From the NCBI RefSeq assembly GCF_035593305.1, contig NZ_CP141615.1, forward strand, positions 1,488,001-1,552,000: 64,000 nt of DNA, read 5' to 3'. The notes under the pieces are model-generated. The model was given only the letters and a program-made list of their open reading frames with translations. It made no database searches and was not told the DNA's origin. The first letter of the stretch is position 1. The number at the start of each line of letters is the position of its first letter. Position numbers and translations under genes: made by a program. This DNA comes from Limnochorda sp. L945t (GTDB lineage: Bacteria; Bacillota; Limnochordia; Limnochordales; Geochordaceae). This document shows positions 7,982 through 15,583 of the stretch, one piece after another.

Positions 7982-8327
7982 AACGCCCCGGGGGACGTGC
8001 ATACCCGTCCCATCTGCGGGAGCTGGCCAGCATGCCCAGGGCGGGGGGAAGTTCAGGACCCGCAAGGCGGGCGGCAGCAGCGGGTGGCCGCCGGGCGCTC
8101 GGAACCGGGCGGCGTCAAGCAACGAACGGGGAGGAACCAGCATGGCCCGCAGAGGCGTGCCGTGCATCCGATCGGAGTGGCCTGAGTGGGAGGTCTTCCC
8201 AGATGAGATGCGACGCCTTGGTGAGCTCCTCCTGCGGTTGCGAGCGGCACTGGGTCGCAGTAGACCGCACAGCATCTCAATGTCGGTCTGCTTTGACCTC
8301 ACGGACGTGTGTTCGCCGAGACGGAGC

Positions 8328-8618
8328 CTGGGCGGCCCCGAGGTGGTGACCTACGGGCAGTTGCTTCCGGTGCTTTCGGCGCTCACGGGCCGACCCCTCG
8401 AATACCGCCAGATCCCGCTGGAAGAGGTAGCTGGCCGCTTCGGGAACGACATCGCTGCCATGATTCGGCTCTTCAACGCCCGGGGGTTCACCGTCGACAT
8501 GGCGCCGGTGTTGCGGCGCTTCCCGGTACGGCTCATCTCCGTGCGGGAATTCCTAGCGAACCGCTGGAGGCAGACCGGCACGGGGGGCACGCCTACCGGC
8601 CGGGAGGCGCGCGCCTGA
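8328..8618 (+). pseudogene. C-terminal fragment of an NmrA-like NAD(P)-binding protein
   Basis: The last ~97 codons (LGGPEVVTYGQLLPVLSALTG, RPLEYRQIPLEEVAGRFGND, AAMIRLFNARGFTVDMAPVL, RRFPVRLISVREFLANRW) match the C-terminal part of NmrA/atypical short-chain dehydrogenases, which normally follows a ~200-residue Rossmann domain. The nucleotide-binding GxxGxxG half is absent; the frame extends upstream to 8142 with unrelated sequence. The surviving part is in one frame and ends in a normal stop, so this is a deletion remnant rather than a functional gene. Confidence 0.65.
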
Positions 8619-8625
8619 GGGGGCG

Positions 8626-8778
8626 ATGGCCGTGGAACTGGGAGTAGGGGGCCGCGTTGCCATCGTCACCGGTCCTCCTCGGGCACCGGCCGCGCCGGCG
8701 CCGTTGCTTTCGGGCGGGAAGGCACCCGGGTCGCGTGACGTACCGCTCCAACCGCGCCGGAGCGGTCTGCCCTGCATG
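8626..8778 (+). pseudogene. N-terminal fragment of a short-chain dehydrogenase, frameshifted
   Basis: MAVELGVGGRVAIVTG is the standard opening of an SDR oxidoreductase. After that the sequence continues in another frame as SSGTGRAGAVAFGREGTRVA and then in a third as VTYRSNRAGA, reconstructing the Rossmann TGxxxGxG motif and the next beta strand of an SDR. Two small indels break the frame, and nothing matching the catalytic YxxxK part follows. It begins eight bases after the NmrA fragment stop, so both belonged to one damaged oxidoreductase locus. Confidence 0.6.
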
Positions 8779-8839
8779 AGTAAGCAAAGGGCGGATGAGG
8801 CAGAAACAAGGGAAAGTGGACGGAGGGGTCTCCGTTGAG

Positions 8840-9778
8840 TCAACGGGCCGCTGCGCCTTCAGTGCGTCGGGAACCTTCCCGCAGCCGCAATCGCCCCCGA
8901 CCCGCCGGCCGGCGGTGCACCAGCCAGGCGCCGGCTACGACAGCCACCGTGCCCGCAGCCATGCCCCACGTGAGCGGCTCGCCCAGCAGCAACACGCCCA
9001 GGGCCACGGCCACCACGGGGTTGATCAGCGTGACGTACGACGCCTGCACGCTGCCCAACCGGTCGATCAGGTAGAACATGAGCCAGTACGCCAGGGCCGA
9101 GCCCACCAGCGCGAGATACCCCAGCGACCCCAGCGCCGGCCATGTCAACGCCCTGGCGTCCGGCACCTCCCGTGCCGCCAGGGAGAGGGCAAGCAGGTAA
9201 AGCCCCGACGCTCCCAGATGGATGGCCGTGTTGGTGTAGGTGTCAGCCCGGAAGAAGCGCTTGCTGAAGACGTAGGACGCCGCGTAGCAGAAGGCCGCCG
9301 CCAGCATGCCGGCCTGCGCCAGCATCCGCATTTGCGCACTGCCCGCAAACCCTGTGCCTTCCCGCACTCCTGACGCCATCAGCACCCCTGCGAACCCCAC
9401 TACGACCGCCGCCATTTGCGCCAGCCTCACGGGTTCCCGGCTCCAGAGGCGGGCCAGCGGCAGTGTGAACAGCGGCATGGTGGCCACCAACACCGCCGCC
9501 TGCCCCGATGGGATGAACCGCTCCCCCCAGAAGATGAGGGCGAAGGCCGCCCCGTTGAGCGCAGCGAAGACCAGCGGCGGCCACCATTCCCGCCACGCCC
9601 TCGGCAGACGCCTGCGGAGCGCCGCCATGACGGCCAGCAGGGCCAGGCATGCGGTCAGGTTGCGCAGCCCCGCCAGCATGAACGGCGGCCAGTGCTCGAC
9701 GCCGACTTTGATGAAGAGATAGGTCGAACCCCAGATGAAGCTCAGCGCCGCGAAAGCGACCGCCGTCCCCACGCTCAT
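8840..9778 (-). CDS. EamA/DMT-family transporter
   Basis: 312 residues with about ten hydrophobic segments in two EamA repeats. The first begins AFAALSFIWGSTYLFIKVGVEHWPP and continues with FWGERFIPSGQAAVLVATMPLF; the second includes FCYAASYVFSKRFF, SALAYWLMFYLIDRLGSVQAS and the signature TLINPVVAVALGVLLLGEPLTWG. Members of this drug/metabolite superfamily export amino acids or other small metabolites across the inner membrane; the substrate cannot be read from sequence. ATG is preceded by GAGGGAG. It is divergent from the YceI gene; the 328-base gap between them holds a CCACGTGG palindrome but no gene. Confidence 0.85.
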   Translation of the reverse strand: MSVGTAVAFAALSFIWGSTYLFIKVGVEHWPPFMLAGLRNLTACLALLAVMAALRRRLPRAWREWWPPLVFAALNGAAFALIFWGERFIPSGQAAVLVATMPLFTLPLARLWSREPVRLAQMAAVVVGFAGVLMASGVREGTGFAGSAQMRMLAQAGMLAAAFCYAASYVFSKRFFRADTYTNTAIHLGASGLYLLALSLAAREVPDARALTWPALGSLGYLALVGSALAYWLMFYLIDRLGSVQASYVTLINPVVAVALGVLLLGEPLTWGMAAGTVAVVAGAWLVHRRPAGRGRLRLREGSRRTEGAAAR

Positions 9779-10106
9779 CGTCCATATCTCCCTCTCCGGC
9801 CCGCTCTCTGCGGGATGCTGTCATCTCCGCACGGCGAGAACCCTGGCCTCGTCGAGCCGACTATACCACGTGGTTCGGTTGGGTTTTCCTCCACCTCCAG
9901 CAGCATCTTCCTCTGGTCCCTGCTCTGACCGCAACGCGTCAGTGAGCGAACTTGTGGGACGCGCTATTCACGCCTACCATGACGCACCGGGACCTTCTCA
10001 GCTCCTTCACAACACCATCATCGCACGGCAACGAAGGCCCGGTATACGGAACGTGACGGTCGCCTGCCCCGGCCGGGCCACGACCGCACCAGAGGGAGGG
10101 ACCCCG

Positions 10107-10847
10107 ATGCGTCCTGTCCGCCACCCGGGTGTCGTGCGAGGATGCACCCGTTCTGCCATCTTGCGGACCATTGTCACCGGTGCCGTTCTCATGGCTTCGG
10201 CGTCCCTGGTGTACCTTGCGGCACGTCTTTGGGACAGCCCCGTCACCGCCGCACCGGCCAGCGCGCCAGGCTCCCGGGGTGAAGCTTCCGCCAGCAGCGA
10301 GGCCGGTTACGAGCGCTTCGTGATCGAACCCGCGGAGTCCCAGGCCCTGTACCGGGTGGGCGAGGTCTTCCTAAACGTCAACAGGCCGAACGTGGCCGTC
10401 GGCGTCACCCAGGCCATCCGCGGCGAGATTCTCATCGACCCACGCCGCCTGGCCAACAGCCGGCTCGGTACCATCCAGGTGGACATCAGCCAGCTGACAT
10501 CCGACCAGCCCCGCCGCGACCAGGCCATCCGGGAGCGGTGGCTGGAGTCGGCCCGCTTCCCCATCGCGGAGTTCAGGGTCTCGTCGGTGGAAGGCCTGCC
10601 CGATGCGTACCACGAAGGCGTGGCGGTTCCCGTAACGCTGCACGGCCAGCTGAAGATCCGGACTGTCGAGCGACCTGTCACCTTCCAAGGGTCGTTCGTG
10701 CTGGCGGACAACACCCTGAAGGGGACGGCCCGTACCACCATCCGCATGACGGACTTCGGGTTTGACCCGCCGTCCATCCTGGGGCTGCTGCGGGCTGAAA
10801 ACGAAGCGGAGATCCAGGTCGAGATCGTGGCCCGGCGGGTGGGCTGA
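10107..10847 (+). CDS. YceI-family lipocalin-like protein, membrane-anchored
   Basis: 246 residues. An N-terminal signal-anchor (AILRTIVTGAVLMASASLVYLAARLW, about residues 18-43) is followed by an Ala/Ser linker and a complete YceI domain (about 75-246): FVIEPAESQALYRVGE, VGVTQAIRGEILIDP, the RDQAIRERWLESARFPIAEF motif in which the family places its ligand-contacting residues, and VERPVTFQGSF. YceI proteins bind isoprenoid-like ligands in an extracytoplasmic lipocalin barrel. AGAGGGAGG precedes ATG. Probably transcribed alone. Confidence 0.85.
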   Translation: MRPVRHPGVVRGCTRSAILRTIVTGAVLMASASLVYLAARLWDSPVTAAPASAPGSRGEASASSEAGYERFVIEPAESQALYRVGEVFLNVNRPNVAVGVTQAIRGEILIDPRRLANSRLGTIQVDISQLTSDQPRRDQAIRERWLESARFPIAEFRVSSVEGLPDAYHEGVAVPVTLHGQLKIRTVERPVTFQGSFVLADNTLKGTARTTIRMTDFGFDPPSILGLLRAENEAEIQVEIVARRVG

Positions 10848-11063
10848 CCACGGGGGCGGCCGGCCGCATTGGGGCAGGAGCAGGCCGTGAAGCCCGGGTG
10901 CTACTCGGCACGCTGCCCTGGATCATGACGAACGCGGGAAAGGTCCCGGGCCCTCCGGCATCATGAGGAACCGGGACCGAACGTCCTTTCCGCTTTCTAA
11001 TCGAACCTCGTCGAGGCGGGTGGGCGCCTCGGCCCGGCTGCCGAAGAGGGCCGGCCGAAGGCG

Positions 11064-11840
11064 TCACGCGCTCAGCCGGCGCAGCGAAGAGACGGCCCAG
11101 GCTACCATGAGGCCCGCGAACAGGGCCAGAAGGCCGACGTCCCGCCCCACGACCGCCCACTGCCACCCGTCAAGGAGCAGGATCCGTACCCCCTCCACGG
11201 CCCAGTGAAGCGGGTTGGCCGCGGCCACCTGCCGTACCCAACCCGGCGCCAGGTTGAGCGGCATCAGTGTCGAGGACAAGAACATGGCAGGCACGCTACA
11301 GAACTGCAAGGTCGACACCACCGCGGTCTGCTCTCCCGTTGTGGCAGCCAGGGCGTGGGAGAAGGCCCCCAGCGCCACCCCGAACATCCCCAGGATCCCG
11401 GTGATGCCCAGGATACCTGGAGCGCCCGTCACCACCCGCACACCCATGAGGTGGGCCACCCCGAGCACCAGAAGACATTGCACCACCGCCACCGCCGCCC
11501 ACCAGGCGATGCGACCCATCATCAGGGAGGCCCTGGCCGCCGGCGTCACCAGGAGCCGCTCCAGTGTGCCCCGCTGCATGTCGTACACCAACCCCAGCCC
11601 CGACCAACCGGCGGCGAACATGGCCGTCATCCCCATAACGCCGGGGAGCAGGAACTCCACGTAGCTACGTGCGCCGAACCCGGGCACGCGTACCATGGGT
11701 TCAAACAGCCGCCCGAACAAGAGCAGCCATAGCAGCGGTTGGAACAGGCTCATGAACAGCCACACCGGGGTTCGAAACGAGGTCCGACACTCCATGGCGG
11801 CCACTGTGGCCGTGTCCCCCATGAAACGGGCCATCGTCAT
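11064..11840 (-). CDS. ABC-2 type transporter permease
   Basis: 258 residues with about six membrane helices of the ABC-2/DrrB type: TPVWLFMSLFQPLLWLLLFG, the YVEFLLPGVMGMTAMFAAGW segment, the QRGTLERLLVTPAARASLMM coupling region and NPLHWAVEGVRILLLDG near the end. It pairs with the ATPase encoded 73 bases upstream to form a drug or lipid exporter. AGGAGGTAAG lies four bases before ATG 11840; a second in-frame ATG at 11834 has a more usual spacing and may be the true start. Confidence 0.85.
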   Translation of the reverse strand: MTMARFMGDTATVAAMECRTSFRTPVWLFMSLFQPLLWLLLFGRLFEPMVRVPGFGARSYVEFLLPGVMGMTAMFAAGWSGLGLVYDMQRGTLERLLVTPAARASLMMGRIAWWAAVAVVQCLLVLGVAHLMGVRVVTGAPGILGITGILGMFGVALGAFSHALAATTGEQTAVVSTLQFCSVPAMFLSSTLMPLNLAPGWVRQVAAANPLHWAVEGVRILLLDGWQWAVVGRDVGLLALFAGLMVAWAVSSLRRLSA

Positions 11841-11913
11841 CTTACCTCCTCTTCGTACGTACCGCTGTCGACATCGAACTGCCTGAGTAGCGGAGCATCT
11901 GCGTAACCCCGTA

Positions 11914-12957
11914 TCACGCTGCCCGCTGGGGCGGCCGTCCGGCCTTTCCCCGGCCTTCCTCTGGCGCCATACCGGAGGCAATGGCTTGCTCCTGGGCCTC
12001 CTGCAACGTGCGGCCGGTGTGGGCCTGGAACACGTCATCGAGCGACGGGGGGTACACGAAGATTCCCAGAACGCTCACCGCGGCCCCATGAAGGGCCTCT
12101 GTCAAGCGGGCCGCAGCACGGGCGCCGGCCGGCAGGGTCCACTCGAGCTGGGTCGTACCATCGGGAAGCCCCCGGATGGTCGGCGCAGGGATGTCGTCGA
12201 ACCAGCCTGCCGCCAGCGCCTCGCGGACGGCAGGGAGCTGGGCGGAAGGCACTGCAAGGCGGACCCGGTCTCCCCCCAAAGCCGCCTTCAGCGCTTCGGG
12301 ACGCCCCGACACGGCAACCTTCCCTCTGTCCAGGATGACAAGCCGGTCGGCCAGTGCGTCAGCCTCCTCAAGGTAGTGGGTGGTAAGCAGCAAGGTGGTG
12401 CCGTTTTGCCGCACCAGCTCTTTGATGTGGTTCCAGATGTGCCGGCGGCTGGACGGGTCCAGCCCCGTCGTCGGCTCGTCGAAGATGAGCACCGGCGGAC
12501 GGTGGAGCAGGGCGGCGGCCAGGTCGAGGCGCCGGCGCATGCCACCGGAATAGGTCCTGGCCAGGTGCGAGCCGGCCGGTGCGAGCTCCAACCACCGGAG
12601 GAGCTCTCGGATGCGGGCCCGGCGTTCGGAGGCAGGCACCCCATGCAGGGTGGCCACCATGGCCAGGTACTCTTCGCCCGTGCTCTCCGGCGGTGCTGTT
12701 GCCCCCTGGGGCACGTACCCGAGGATGCGCCGCACATCGGCCTGCGAGCGGGCGACGTCTCGTCCCATGAGGAAGACCCTGCCGCCCGTCGGCGCCAGGA
12801 GGGTCGCGATGATGCGGGCGAGGGTCGTCTTCCCCGCCCCATTGGGGCCGAGAACCGCTACGACCTCCCCTTCCTCCACCTCCAAGCTGACGCTGTCCAA
12901 CGCCCGGGCACCCCGTCGGTACGCTTTGCTTACCTGGTCGACGACCACCGCCAACAT
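11914..12957 (-). CDS. ABC transporter ATP-binding protein (DrrA type)
   Basis: 347 residues. Walker A is GPNGAGKT (about 38-45), the signature TYSGGMRRRLDLAAALLH, Walker B VLIFDEPTTGLDP, and the switch His lies in LLLTTHYLEEADALADR. A ~120-residue C-terminal extension with the LDDVFQAHTGRTL motif is typical of daunorubicin-resistance (DrrA) subfamily ATPases. It lies between the padR regulator and the permease, so the three genes form a regulated exporter operon. GGAGGAGGT precedes ATG. CAACG-containing repeats at 12980-13002 upstream could be a regulator site. Confidence 0.9.
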   Translation of the reverse strand: MLAVVVDQVSKAYRRGARALDSVSLEVEEGEVVAVLGPNGAGKTTLARIIATLLAPTGGRVFLMGRDVARSQADVRRILGYVPQGATAPPESTGEEYLAMVATLHGVPASERRARIRELLRWLELAPAGSHLARTYSGGMRRRLDLAAALLHRPPVLIFDEPTTGLDPSSRRHIWNHIKELVRQNGTTLLLTTHYLEEADALADRLVILDRGKVAVSGRPEALKAALGGDRVRLAVPSAQLPAVREALAAGWFDDIPAPTIRGLPDGTTQLEWTLPAGARAAARLTEALHGAAVSVLGIFVYPPSLDDVFQAHTGRTLQEAQEQAIASGMAPEEGRGKAGRPPQRAA

Positions 12958-13040
12958 AGACCTCCTCCTTCCGAAAATACAACGACGTTTATCCAACGTT
13001 GACTAAGACCCCGAAAAGAACCTCGGGGTGCCCTCCTTGC

Positions 13041-13736
13041 CTACTCTCCCTCCCTTTCGGGGCCCACGGGCCCTAGGCCGTTCCCCTTTGCCGTCCAGAC
13101 GTCCTTGAGCTGTTGCAGCCGCTCGCGGGTTTCCTCGAGCCCCGTCCTGCCCTCTTGCACCATGCGGATGAGGCTGCGCACGAACGCGATGTCGGCGTCG
13201 AGCACCCGGCGGGCGTTGTCGAAGGCGGCCTCCACGGCCGGAGGCATGGCGTACTGCGCCTTGATGGCCCTCCCGGTCTCCCACAGCTGCCGGGTCTCCT
13301 CGAGGCGCCGGACGGTGCGCTCGAGAATGGCCACCGCTTCCGCGGAAGGCAGGACGTCCAGCCATCCCGCCGCCAGGGCGAAGTCCGAGCGGGTCGAGTG
13401 GGGCTCCGCCGCCAGCAACCGGCGCACGATGCGTTCGAAGGCTCGCTCCCCGGCCGGCGTGATGGCGTATACCTTGCGCAGGCGGTCACCCGTCCGCTCC
13501 TCTGCAACGGCCTTGATCAGCCCCTCCCCCTCCATGCGCTTGAGCGCGTGGTAGAGAGAGCCCGGAAGGACGCTGGACCAGCGGTCCATCTGCTGGATCC
13601 GGATCCAGCGCTGGATCTCATAGCCGTGAGCAGGGCGCTCCCGCAAATAGCCCAGGATGATGAGCCTGGTCGCCTCGCCCCGGGTGTCGCGCTCCCCCTT
13701 CGCCGCCGTCTCCGTCGCCTCCAGGCTACTCAACAT
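13041..13736 (-). CDS. PadR-family transcriptional regulator
   Basis: 231 residues. The N-terminal winged helix (LIILGYLRERPAHGYEIQRW ... VLPGSLYHALKRMEGEGLIK ... KVYAITPAGERAFERIVRRLL) is diagnostic of PadR. The C-terminal ~110 residues form the helical dimerisation domain of the long PadR subgroup. It is the first gene of the minus-strand exporter operon and probably represses it. The ribosome site is weak. A partial inverted repeat with CTCAA/TTGAG arms (13730-13755) overlaps its start region and might be its own operator. Confidence 0.85.
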   Translation of the reverse strand: MLSSLEATETAAKGERDTRGEATRLIILGYLRERPAHGYEIQRWIRIQQMDRWSSVLPGSLYHALKRMEGEGLIKAVAEERTGDRLRKVYAITPAGERAFERIVRRLLAAEPHSTRSDFALAAGWLDVLPSAEAVAILERTVRRLEETRQLWETGRAIKAQYAMPPAVEAAFDNARRVLDADIAFVRSLIRMVQEGRTGLEETRERLQQLKDVWTAKGNGLGPVGPEREGE

Positions 13737-13989
13737 TGGCTATCCGTCATTGAGCATACAGCCTTCTCGGGGTCTCTGTCAAGCCGCTTCTTCCCCGTCG
13801 GGGCGAAACGGCCCGAATGCCCTTGGTCGCCGCCCCATACAGCTGCAAGGCCCGTGCTCGCCGCGGTCGTGGAACCGCACCTTCGGCAGCAGCTCCTTTC
13901 CCGGGACCCATTGACACGGGGTGCCGGTTCAGGCTACTAATAGGTTGATGTGTTTAAGCATATGGACCTAGTGAGGGAGGGGGGCAGCC

Positions 13990-14670
13990 GTGCCCTTCAT
14001 GGTCGATGCCCTGCCGATTAGCAACGCCGAGGTTCAGCGGATCTACGACCGCCGGAGCCGCCACTACGCTCGCACCGTCGGCCGGTTCGAACGGCGCGCC
14101 CACCTGCGCGCCATCGAGCTGGCCCAGATCTCGCCCGGCGACAAGGTGCTCGAAGTGGCAGTCGGCCCGGGCACCACGTTGGTCGAGATTCTGGCGAGAG
14201 TCGAGGGGGACAACGTCGTCCACGGCGTGGACATCTCGACCGGCATGCTGCGACAGGCAGCCAGGACGGCGGCCGCCGCCGGCTACGCCAACTTCGAGCT
14301 CCGACAGGCCGATGCCCGTCAACTGCCCTACCCAGACCACAGCTTCGACCTCGTTTACAACGGATACATGCTCGACCTGATGAACCTGCAGGCGATCCGT
14401 GCGGTGTTGGCCGAGTTCCGTCGGGTCCTGCGTCCGGGAGGGCGGCTGGTGCTGGTCCACGTGAGCAAGCGGCACCCCGAGCGGATCACCGGGTTCGAGC
14501 GCCTCTACGAGGCGCTGCCGAAGCGCCTGGTGCCAAGGGTCCTGGGCCTGTGCCGACCCCTCGCGGTCGAGGCCTACGTGCGAGAGGCCGGCTTCGTCGA
14601 CGTCGTGCGGGAGTTCGTCGGCGGGCTGATGCCGTCCGAGATCATCGTCGCGCATCGTTCTCGTCCGTAG
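13990..14670 (+). CDS. SAM-dependent methyltransferase (UbiE/COQ5-like)
   Basis: 226 residues. After a YDRRSRHYARTVGRFERRAH lead typical of UbiE-like enzymes come the SAM motif VLEVAVGPGTTLVEI, VHGVDISTGMLRQA, ADARQLPYPDHSFDLVYNGY and FRRVLRPGGRLVLVH. The substrate is unknown; small hydrophobic methyl acceptors such as quinones or arsenicals are possible. It starts at GTG behind GAGGGAGGGGGG. Its 3' end overlaps the convergent ArsR gene by 29 bases, and the pair may be functionally linked. Confidence 0.85.
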   Translation: MPFMVDALPISNAEVQRIYDRRSRHYARTVGRFERRAHLRAIELAQISPGDKVLEVAVGPGTTLVEILARVEGDNVVHGVDISTGMLRQAARTAAAAGYANFELRQADARQLPYPDHSFDLVYNGYMLDLMNLQAIRAVLAEFRRVLRPGGRLVLVHVSKRHPERITGFERLYEALPKRLVPRVLGLCRPLAVEAYVREAGFVDVVREFVGGLMPSEIIVAHRSRP

Positions 14671-14950
14671 GGCAACAGCTTTCGATGGCGTCGGCCAGCG
14701 AGCGGAGGGCGTTGACGGCGCGGCGCCGGTTCAGCCGGTAGTAGACCTCCTTGCTCCGTTTCTCACCGGCCAGGACACCGGCGTCCTTCAAGACCTTCAG
14801 GTGATGGGAGACGGCCGGGCGGCTGAGCTTGAAGTGGGAGGCGATGTCGGTGACATTCATCGGGCCGCGGCTGCCCACCAGGAAAACCAGTTCCATCCGT
14901 ATGGGGTCCCCCACCGCCTGCAGCATCCGCATCAGGTCCGGGTCGGTCAC
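14642..14950 (-). CDS. ArsR-family metalloregulator-type repressor
   Basis: 102 residues, VTDPDLMRMLQAVGDPIRME, then VTDIASHFKLSRPAVSHHLKVLKDAGVLAGEKRSKEVYYRLNR, the canonical ArsR winged helix. The tail has a CC pair (AIESCCPTDEND) that might bind metal or sense redox, but the classical helix-3 ELCVC metal box is replaced by FKLSR, so this is probably not an arsenic sensor. GTG 14950 has a GAGGGAT site. A perfect palindrome lies 20 bases upstream of the start codon. Confidence 0.85.
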   Translation of the reverse strand: MTDPDLMRMLQAVGDPIRMELVFLVGSRGPMNVTDIASHFKLSRPAVSHHLKVLKDAGVLAGEKRSKEVYYRLNRRRAVNALRSLADAIESCCPTDENDARR

Positions 14951-14969
14951 CGGGGATCCCTCGCTTTGA

Positions 14970-14991
14970 CGCGTCGAAATGTTTCGACGCG
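14970..14991. promoter_or_regulatory. Perfect 10-bp inverted repeat, ArsR operator
   Basis: CGCGTCGAAA (14970-14979) and TTTCGACGCG (14982-14991) are exact reverse complements separated by TG. It is placed between the arsR start (14950, minus) and the membrane-protein gene (15046, plus), where it could control both. ArsR-family repressors bind inverted repeats of this length. Confidence 0.65.
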
Positions 14992-15045
14992 AAGGTAGCA
15001 CGGCCGGCGCCGCCGGGTCAAGGCGATCGATTCTTTGACAAACAG

Positions 15046-15432
15046 GTGGTGGGCAACGAGGTGGCCAGAGTAGCTACGAACGGGTTCGCCGGGCTGTTTT
15101 TGATCGCGCTCGGCCTGTATCACATTCTTGCAGGTGGCCCGAGCATGGATCGGTGGCTTCGGTCGGTAGCACCGGCACTGAGCTTCCGCCAGATGACCAT
15201 GGGCACGCTCGGCTTTCAGATGGGCGGTTACCTGGCCATCGCCCTCGGGGGAGCGTTCCTCGTACTGGGAAGCTCACTGCCCAGGACGTTTTATCTGTAC
15301 TGGGCGGCGGCCACGCTGCTCTTCGGTAGCGTGTCGCTCTATTATTTCCGGTCGTTTCACGCCTCGCAGCTAGTCCTGCTGCCCTCAATCGTGCTGGGTC
15401 TCTTCTATCTCACCTCTCGTGGCCCGGTCTGA
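15046..15432 (+). CDS. Small hypothetical membrane protein
   Basis: 128 residues with four predicted membrane helices (GFAGLFLIALGLYHILAGG, GYLAIALGGAFLVLG, FYLYWAAATLLFGSVSLYYF, LVLLPSIVLGLFYL). No family recognised. It starts at GTG (15046) or an in-frame GTG 15 bases later; AGGTGG overlaps the first. It is divergent from arsR across the palindromic operator and so is a likely regulatory target. Confidence 0.6.
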   Translation: MVGNEVARVATNGFAGLFLIALGLYHILAGGPSMDRWLRSVAPALSFRQMTMGTLGFQMGGYLAIALGGAFLVLGSSLPRTFYLYWAAATLLFGSVSLYYFRSFHASQLVLLPSIVLGLFYLTSRGPV

Positions 15433-15583
15433 CCGGACGACCCACGCGAACCACGACCCTGCCTACAGGGTGAAGGAGGAACTGCAGCGCAACCCGGTGC
15501 GCTGCAGTTGGCCAAAGGTCATTGGCGTTGCGTACCCCTGGACGCACGACTACTTCGCCGAGGTGGAGGCGCCGGTCCCCGCC

